Shown here: piece after piece, positions 6,631 through 10,945 of the stretch
Position numbering within the stretch: position 1 is the stretch's first letter
How the letters are laid out: the number at the start of each line of letters is the position of its first letter
DNA from: Baffinella frigidus
Lineage: Eukaryota > Cryptophyceae > Cryptomonadales > Baffinellaceae
Length of the DNA: 10,945 bases
Direction of reading: 5' to 3'
Assembly: GCA_026770585.1 (NCBI GenBank)
Contig: MU646360.1
Coordinates: 447,938 to 458,882, forward strand
Notes under the pieces: generated by a model
The model's input: only the letters and a program-made list of their open reading frames with translations
Told to the model about the DNA's origin: nothing
Databases searched by the model: none
Translations under genes and position numbers: made by a program

Positions 6631-7063
6631 CAATGGTACGACCTCGTACATGTACCGGTAGATACCCGGTAGGTGAACATCATGCCCTTCCAGGGTCGTA
6701 ATTCGAGGAGAGCGAAACGTCTCGGGTTACATGTACACGTATTTTTTTAAAGACCGTTAAGATAAGGCTTGCACGGATCAGTAGTATTCAGTACACGTAT
6801 CCTCTCTAACTGCACCCGGACACGAACAGGTTTAAATTCGTATCTTCATTATTTCCGGTTCTTTTTCATCTCGAACTCGCAAAAATTCACACATGCCGAC
6901 ACATCGGCTTCGTACCAAGCTTCGTACAGCTAAAAAAAACCTACGAGCACGGGCTCCTCGTGACTTTTTTGGAAGGCTGAAGTCACACTGAGAAGTGGGA
7001 TTTTCTTACACACTCGTTCGCGCTAAAAGTGTATAGCCCTGGATGGCTTATCGTGGCAGAGAT
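6631..7063. other. Intergenic, palindrome-rich, no gene
   Basis: No supported gene. Short self-complementary words recur: CGTACATGTACCGGTA (about 6646-6661), TACATGTACACGTA (about 6729), CTTCGTACCAAGCTTCGTAC (about 6908-6927). CCGTTAAGATAAG at 6754-6766 recurs at 8747 and 9184. AT-rich runs separate them. Confidence 0.6.
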
Positions 7064-7184
7064 CCTCTGCACTGGAGAGCGAAACGCGATCCGAAAGCAA
7101 AAATGCTTTTTCTGCAGATCCCTTCTACGGAACGGCGTGTCGTTGGCGTATGTTGGGAGAAATTAAAACCTAAAGGACCTAAAG
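7064..7184 (+). repeat. R4 SINE-like repeat, copy 3 (most complete)
   Basis: CCTCTGCACTGGAGAGCGAA, CGCGATCCGAAAGC, hairpin GAAAGCA-AAAA-TGCTTTT, CTGCAGATCCCTTCTACGG, GGCGTGTCGTTGG, GTATGTTGGGAG, AAATTAAAACCTAAAGGACC, TAAAG. Length about 121 nt without the insertion in copy 1. I see no convincing tRNA A and B boxes in the head, so SINE is a description of size and tail, not a proven class. It accounts for the plus-strand frame at 7043-7285. Confidence 0.8.
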
Positions 7185-7598
7185 AGATGCTCAAAATCCC
7201 GGCAGCAAAGAGCTCCAATTCCCAACACTTTTGGCGTGTTTCCCGGGTAGAATCAACTCAACTCGAAGGTCGTGTAGTAAAATGAAATTTTCCACCGTTA
7301 CCTTAAGTTAACGGAGGTTCCACTTTTGCTTTGAGACATTCCAACTCCTCGATTTTTGTCTCGGTGGGCAGGCAAGAGGACTTGTGACCTGGCGGTCCCG
7401 ATTCTTCTGCGATCGACTTTACAAGTGACTTTATCGCGGCCGAACGTTTCTCAGGTGGAAACAATTGACTTTCGATTGCGGGTTTTCCGTTTCTCGGGAA
7501 TTAACGGCATTTGTACGAGATGTCGCCCGAAATTAGGCAGCCTGCGGCGCAAAAAAACAGATAAAAACACTTGTAAAGTCAACCACACAAGAAAATGA
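7185..7598. other. Intergenic, no gene
   Basis: Open frames (7356-7598 plus, 7451-7678 minus) have no recognisable domain. Structure seen: near-palindrome CCGTTACCTTAAGTTAACGG at 7295-7314 (one mismatched pair), and a 13-bp inverted repeat GACTTTACAAGTG (about 7415) / CACTTGTAAAGTC (about 7568) enclosing about 140 nt, possibly the ends of another small element. Confidence 0.5.
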
Positions 7599-7645
7599 TT
7601 CCCGCCGACTTGGAGCGGGATAGAACCGCTCCAAGTCGGCGGGAA
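7599..7645. repeat. Perfect 20-bp stem hairpin, 7-nt loop
   Basis: Left arm 7599-7618 (starts TTCCCGCCGACTTGG) and right arm 7626-7645 are exactly complementary, GC-rich, loop GATAGAA. It has no T-run. It is isolated from the repeat families and has no other copy in the window. Confidence 0.9.
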
Positions 7646-7909
7646 ACCATTAGACGAGGTCCTTCCGTACGTGTTCAAGGGGTATTTTTAGTTCCTGCTG
7701 ACATAACCTGAGGATGAATCTACAGGGCCCCTTTCCAAGGGGACTCGTGTTGCCTCGGGGGAGGCGACACGAGACAAGAAGATGTCGACAGGTATGACTG
7801 ACAGGTCAGTGAGGTCAAGGGGTACTTCTAGGTATTTTTATAAAAAATCCCCTTGGTGACTCAATGGTGAGCTGTTGGTGAGGTCACCTAAGGATAGCCA
7901 TAAGGATAC
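7646..7909. other. Intergenic with small hairpins, no gene
   Basis: Hairpins include CCCCTT-TCC-AAGGGG (about 7731-7745) and CTCGTGTTGCCTC-GGGG-GAGGCGACACGAG (about 7744-7773, 12 of 13 pairs). GGTGA/GTCACC and AGGTCA-like words repeat near 7790-7890. No coding sequence is supported. Confidence 0.55.
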
Positions 7910-8310
7910 GAAATACGAACTTCGTAGATCCTACGAAGCACGAGCTCGTACGCTCGTACATGTAGGATCCTACGAAGCTTCGTGGATCCTACGAAGTTCG
8001 TACGAGCTCGTAGGATCCTATGAAGCTTCGTACGGATGATACGGGAAGTCACGGAAGTGGCAGCCTTACCAATCTTATCAGGATAAGTGGAGTTGCGATG
8101 GCGAACACCTGGTCAACGCCGCCGCTGACGGTGGTCCAGGTCCTTTAGGACCCTAGGTCCGAAGTACATGTACGAATTTGCCACTGGTCAAATTTGACCA
8201 TTTAAATATTTGACCACTTCTCGTACGAGTAGCCCGTACAATGTTTATTACGAAGAACCTTGATAAGGATCCTACGCGTACGAGGCTCGTACCGGGGCAC
8301 GAGCTCGTAC
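7910..8310. repeat. Dense patchwork of short palindromes (TACGAAG / GGATCC / GTAC words)
   Basis: From 7914 to about 8032 almost every base lies in recombined copies of TACGAAG, CTTCGTA, GGATCCTAC, CGAGCTCGTAC and their complements, for example CTTCGTAG-ATC-CTACGAAG (7920-7938). Further on: GGTCCT-TT-AGGACC (8139-8152), TACATGTA (about 8164), the perfect 16-bp palindrome TGGTCAAATTTGACCA (8185-8200), GTACGAG and CTCGTAC pairs at 8278-8310. No gene is supported. Confidence 0.7.
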
Positions 8311-8415
8311 TATCCCTGAAGTGGCCAGTAGGCTCATACGCCCTACCGTAGGGCCCTAGGACCTGCCTAGGACCTCTTGGCGGTCAATTTTGACCGCCCC
8401 GCCGCTGCAGGGATA
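8311..8415 (-). repeat. R2 foldback element, copy 2 (105 bp, inverted)
   Basis: Ends TATCCCTGAAGTGGC and GCCGCTGCAGGGATA. Read on the minus strand it aligns without gaps to 5566-5670: the 49-nt core is identical, while the terminal arms and the small hairpin differ. It is flanked by CTCGTAC on the left and CCGGTACGAG on the right, so it sits at the centre of a pre-existing palindrome. Confidence 0.9.
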
Positions 8416-8630
8416 CCGGTACGAGTACGGTACAAGTGTACGAACAAGGGGAATTTTAAAACATTACTTGGTACGAAGTACATGTACATGTGTACACATG
8501 CGCGAAGCTTCGTACAGCTGACAGCGGATACCGGTACGTACCGGTATCAGGATACCGGTACATGTGTACCGGTACACGAAGAAGAAGAGCTTCGTACACG
8601 TTGCCGTTGCTGAGCGATGCGGCAACGGTC
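8416..8630. repeat. ACCGGT / GTAC palindrome cluster
   Basis: Includes a perfect 22-bp palindrome at 8527-8548 (arm GATACCGGTAC), an inverted repeat ACCGGTACA-TG-TGTACCGGT at about 8552-8571, TACATGTACATGTGTACACA at about 8479-8498, and CTTCGTAC at about 8507 and 8589. Open frames on both strands across here reflect the repeated tyrosine/threonine-coding GTAC words, not genes. Confidence 0.75.
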
Positions 8631-9008
8631 CATCCACTGGCATCCAGGACCATCCTCGCTCCATCCGCGCTCCATCCTCCCCATCACTGTCATCAGCGTC
8701 ATCACGTCATCACGAAACGTCATCATGCATGTCTTTTTTTCAAAGCCCGTTAAGATAACCACTGGGTTGCAACCGACACGCTTATCCGACGATTTTGGAT
8801 GGTGGCAAAAGTCATTTTACTCGAGAAATAAATCGAAATTTCTCCAAAAGTGGCCGAGTGGTGAAGAATACATGTACATGTAATTGAGAACTGACCGCAA
8901 TTCCCGAATTCTAGACGGTCGTTCCTCGTTCGTACACGCATCAGTACCGGTACCGGTACACGCAGCTAGGATACTAGGGATACGTCCTTTTAAATCCGTA
9001 TTTCGCAT
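8631..9008. other. Intergenic, no gene; CATC-rich then AT-rich
   Basis: About 8630-8728 is rich in CATC/TCATCA words (degenerate tetra/trinucleotide repeat). CCCGTTAAGATAA at 8746-8758 is preceded by a T-run and CAAAG, as at 6740-6766. TACATGTACATGTA lies near 8869-8882 and TACCGGTACCGGTAC near 8943-8957. No domain is seen in the short frames. Confidence 0.55.
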
Positions 9009-9182
9009 AGAAAAGGTCACGCGGTGTTCACGATGCCCAGAAAAGGTCACGCGGACGACCAATTCTTGTGAATAAACGTCGAATAAACACCCTGCGTGTT
9101 CCTAGAGCTCAAAAAAAAAACACCACGAGAAGGTCACGAGATACACACCTCGTGACCTTTTCGATGCACCGCGTGACCTGTT
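9009..9182. promoter_or_regulatory. Cluster of five AAGGTCACG motifs upstream of gene 2
   Basis: AGAAAAGGTCACGCGG occurs at 9009-9024 and again at 9039-9054, exactly 30 bp apart. AGAAGGTCACGAG is at 9128-9140, and its complement CTCGTGACCTTTTCG at 9149-9163 forms a 15-bp hairpin with it (one G-T pair, 8-nt loop). CCGCGTGACCTGTT is at 9169-9182. All lie 90-265 bp before the proposed start codon at 9273. A binding-site cluster or a decayed repeat are both possible. Confidence 0.5.
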
Positions 9183-9272
9183 CCCCGTTAAGATAAGGAT
9201 AAGGGGCCGCATAGATTTTTTTTGTGACCAAACCTACGATATTTCCTCTTGCCTACGGAAAGTTGCGTTGCG

Positions 9273-10065
9273 ATGATGAACAGGCCCCCCTTCCTGCCAG
9301 CGTCGCACCCCGCCGTTGACGAAACGATCAGCGCGCACCGTCCTCCTCACAACCGACTCCTCGCCCAGCCTGTTGCGAACTCCCTCCGGCGGCGAAACTC
9401 CATGGACTCTCCACACGAGCCTCGGCAGCGAGCTCTTCAGCCCCCCCCTCCTGACGAGACCAATTCGATAGGGTGGTCGCGCACATCGAGCGCGCCGATC
9501 CCCGAGGACAGCGAGGCATGCGCGGAAGGCGCCGGCTCCTTCCAGAGGGTATCTAGCGGCGAGTCGTTCGACTCCTTCCAACGAGTACCGAGCGTGTGCG
9601 ACCAGTGCCTCATGACAGACAACATGCTGGAAACTTCGAAGCGCACCGGGGACCGCTACTGGAACGCGCCCGGCAGAAGAGGCTCCTCCTCGCGGTGAGC
9701 CCCCCAGCACCACACACCCATCAGGCTCATGCCTCACCCCTGAAACCGCCCCACCGACCGCCCCAGGGTCCATCACTCGCCCCTCACCCCCGCGCCCGCA
9801 CCCTCACAGGGAGCCGATCGATGGGGCTGACGACTTCGATCGCCGCCCGTCGAGCACCTTCTCGCGCCGAACGTCGAACGCCTCCACGGTGGCGAGCCCG
9901 CAGTGCTGCTGGCCGTCGCTCCCCGCGTGGCCCGCGCTGGATGCAGCAGCGTTCGGGCGCGGCAAGGCGCTGCTCGGGACCATGGAGATGGACCCGGCGT
10001 GCTTCTCGCGCGACGATCTCTGCCATCTTGCTCTTGAGATCTTCCAGGCCGCGGGCCTCCCCGAG
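9273..10065 (+). CDS. 5' part of a multi-exon gene, possible cyclic-nucleotide phosphodiesterase (continues beyond window)
   Basis: Exon 1 is 9273-9694 and exon 2 is 9810-10065; spliced they give 226 codons, then a GTAATA donor follows. The ATG at 9273 has an in-frame stop upstream at 9225, so it is a plausible true start, though an upstream exon is possible. Seen: a proline/serine-rich N-terminus; three RRxS motifs (S43, S138, S163) of the kind used by cAMP- or calcium-dependent kinases; a tandem SFQRV repeat at 89-93 and 101-105; then from about 195 a more ordered, helical-looking stretch (LGTMEMDPACFSRDDLCHLA, LEIFQAAGLPE). That stretch resembles the lead-in to class I phosphodiesterase catalytic domains, but the diagnostic HNxxHA/HD motifs would lie outside the window, so the family call is weak. 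The antisense frame at 9234-9776 is a shadow. Confidence 0.6.
9695..9809 (+). other. Spliceosomal intron, 115 nt, phase 2, in gene 2
   Basis: Donor CGCG then GTGAGCC, acceptor CCCTCACAG before GGAGCCGATC. Splicing rebuilds an arginine codon (CG+G) and joins RRGSSSR to EPIDGADDFDRR in open frame; without it the reading stops at once (TGA 9696-9698). The intron is C-rich with CTCAC branch-like words near its end. Confidence 0.75.
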
Positions 10066-10080
10066 GTAATAATGCCAGAA

Positions 10081-10224
10081 GCTGACGCCAGCGGACCCCT
10101 TAGCCTACGGTAGGAACCCCCCCTCCTCCTACGACGTTTTAAACAAAAAGGACTTTAAAAGTCGTAGGAGGGGGGCTCCTACCGTAGGCAATCCGTAGGC
10201 TCTAAGTACCTCACTGGCGTTAGC
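10081..10224. repeat. 144-bp foldback element inside the intron
   Basis: Outer arms GCTGACGCCAG (10081-10091) and CTGGCGTTAGC (10214-10224). Inner arms beginning GCCTACGGTAGGA at 10103 and ending TCCTACCGTAGGC at 10189, each with a C- or G-run and CCTACGAC, pair around a centre with TTTAAA. The CCTACNGTAGG word is shared with R1, R2 and R3. Confidence 0.85.
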
Positions 10225-10237
10225 CCTGCACCAGTCC

Positions 10238-10393
10238 TCCGAGGTTGCTCAAATTGTGGTCTGGAGTTTGAGCCACTTTATTTCACCTTGCATCTACCCC
10301 AAATCTGGGGTAGATTTCCATCTATTCGACTAATTTTTACCGGTGAGTACCTTTTTCACAAAAACTCCAGGCCACAATTTGAGCAACCTCGGA
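10238..10393. repeat. 156-bp miniature inverted-repeat element inside the intron
   Basis: Terminal inverted repeats of 32 nt (10238-10269 and 10362-10393; start TCCGAGGTTGCTCAAATTG) match at 31 positions. A central hairpin ATCTACCCCA-AATC-TGGGGTAGAT lies at 10292-10315. No coding capacity. I do not see a clear target-site duplication. It shares no words with R1-R3, so it is a separate family. Confidence 0.9.
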
Positions 10394-10645
10394 TGGCTAG
10401 TGGCTCTAGCAAGGTTCAAACAAATAAGTCATAAATGGAGGTTCGGGGTATTCTCCTGATGTTGACCCCTCAAGTTCGTCTTATTCAAATCTGAAAGCAA
10501 AGATCCTCGAGATTTGGCCGTCAGCTCCAGAATCTGCTAAAAAAAATTGAGCTGCGATAACATCGTAAAGTATTTACTACAGGATAAAGGTCGAATCTCT
10601 CTCAATCTCGAACGAGCTTGGCGCAGACGAGGGGAACTGTCTGCC
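10394..10645. other. Unique AT-richer intron sequence, nothing recognised
   Basis: Stops in all plus frames, no hairpin or repeat of note. Positions 10631-10650 (GAACTGTCTGCCCTCTCTCT) resemble 10789-10810 (GCACTGTCTGCTCTCTCTCT), so a unit of the following CT block is tandemly duplicated. Confidence 0.5.
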
Positions 10646-10798
10646 CTCTCTCTCTCTCTCTCTCGCTCTCTCTCTCTCTCACACACTCACTCACTCTCTC
10701 TCTATTTCTCTCTCTCGCTCTGCCACTCCCTCTCTCTCTCTCTGGCGCACACACTCTCTCACTCTCGCAGGAACTCGCTGCGGACGTCGGCACTGTCT

Positions 10799-10850
<52 letters not shown>

Positions 10851-10945
10851 CTCTCTCTCACCCCCCCTCTATCACACACACTCTCTCTCACACACGCTCT
10901 CGCTCTGTTACTCCCTCTGTCTCCCTCTCTCTCTCTCTCTCTCTC
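10646..10945. repeat. CT microsatellite block (polypyrimidine/polypurine)
   Basis: Long TC dinucleotide runs interrupted by CACACA, CGCT and a short unique piece at about 10741-10800. The plus strand is almost pure pyrimidine for 300 bp to the window edge. Minus-strand arginine/glutamate-rich frames across it are artefacts of the repeat. Confidence 0.9.

Larger units (their letters stand above)
10066..10945 (+). other. Second intron of gene 2, repeat-filled, open at the window end
   Basis: It begins GTAATAATG directly after the GAG codon of exon 2 (phase 0). No later stretch reads like an exon: 10394-10600 is AT-richer with stops in all plus frames, and the rest is CT repeat. So the intron is at least 880 nt, against about 100 nt for the other two, and the excess is transposon-like and simple repeat DNA. 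Confidence 0.5.

Noticed and set aside
7910-8040. loxP-like recombination site (ATACGAACTTCGTA words)
   Set aside because: The arms resemble loxP only because TACGAA/TTCGTA is one of the locally repeated words; there is no 8-bp spacer arrangement and no recombinase gene nearby.
9234-9776. 180-codon minus-strand frame
   Set aside because: Antisense shadow of gene 2 exon 1 and its intron; the plus-strand reading splices cleanly and has protein-like composition.
10602-10891. Arginine/glutamate-rich minus-strand frames
   Set aside because: Pure translation of the CT/GA microsatellite.

Overview
This is a nuclear window from a eukaryote. Two genes are broken by short GT-AG introns (95 and 115 nt) whose removal restores frame exactly. 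There is a degenerate plant/alga-type telomeric array (CCCTAAA heptamers), and the intergenic DNA is packed with short foldback and SINE-like repeats. Coding DNA is very GC-rich; intergenic DNA is mixed. A secondary-plastid alga is most likely. The repeat ends, and the chance peptides they encode, remind me of cryptophyte (Baffinella/Guillardia-like) assemblies, but that is recollection and untested.

Layout: 1-300 is the CT-rich 3' flank of gene 1. Positions 301-1916 (minus) hold a two-exon gene for a RING / SAP / TRAF-type zinc finger / coiled coil / MATH-like protein, probably a nuclear E3 ubiquitin ligase. Its RING and the rest lie in different frames, joined by one phase-2 intron. Positions 1917-9272 contain no gene I can support. 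This 7.3 kb is a mosaic of at least five interspersed repeat families, called here R1 (120-bp TIR element flanked by TA), R2 (105-bp TIR element), R3 (about 125-140 bp), R4 and R5 (related SINE-like units with a hairpin head and a CCTAAAGGA tail). It also holds a 530-bp interstitial telomere-like array (about 4140-4664) and a 2.3-kb zone (about 6600-8960) unusually rich in short palindromes built from GTAC, CTTCGTAC, ACCGGT and GGATCC words. Upstream of gene 2, five copies of an AAGGTCACG motif cluster at 9009-9182.

Positions 9273-10065 (plus) hold the first two exons (226 codons) of a second gene that runs off the window. It has a low-complexity N-terminus with three RRxS motifs and a tandem SFQRV repeat. 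The end of exon 2 may be the start of a helical domain, perhaps a cyclic-nucleotide phosphodiesterase catalytic domain (weak). Its second intron begins at 10066 and contains a 144-bp foldback, a 156-bp TIR element with 31/32-bp ends, and a 300-bp CT tract to the window end.

The genes are divergent, far apart, and show no sign of functional linkage. The main novelty is the dense set of small palindromic elements. They share core words between families, and in at least two families their copies differ by paired changes that preserve hairpin stems.
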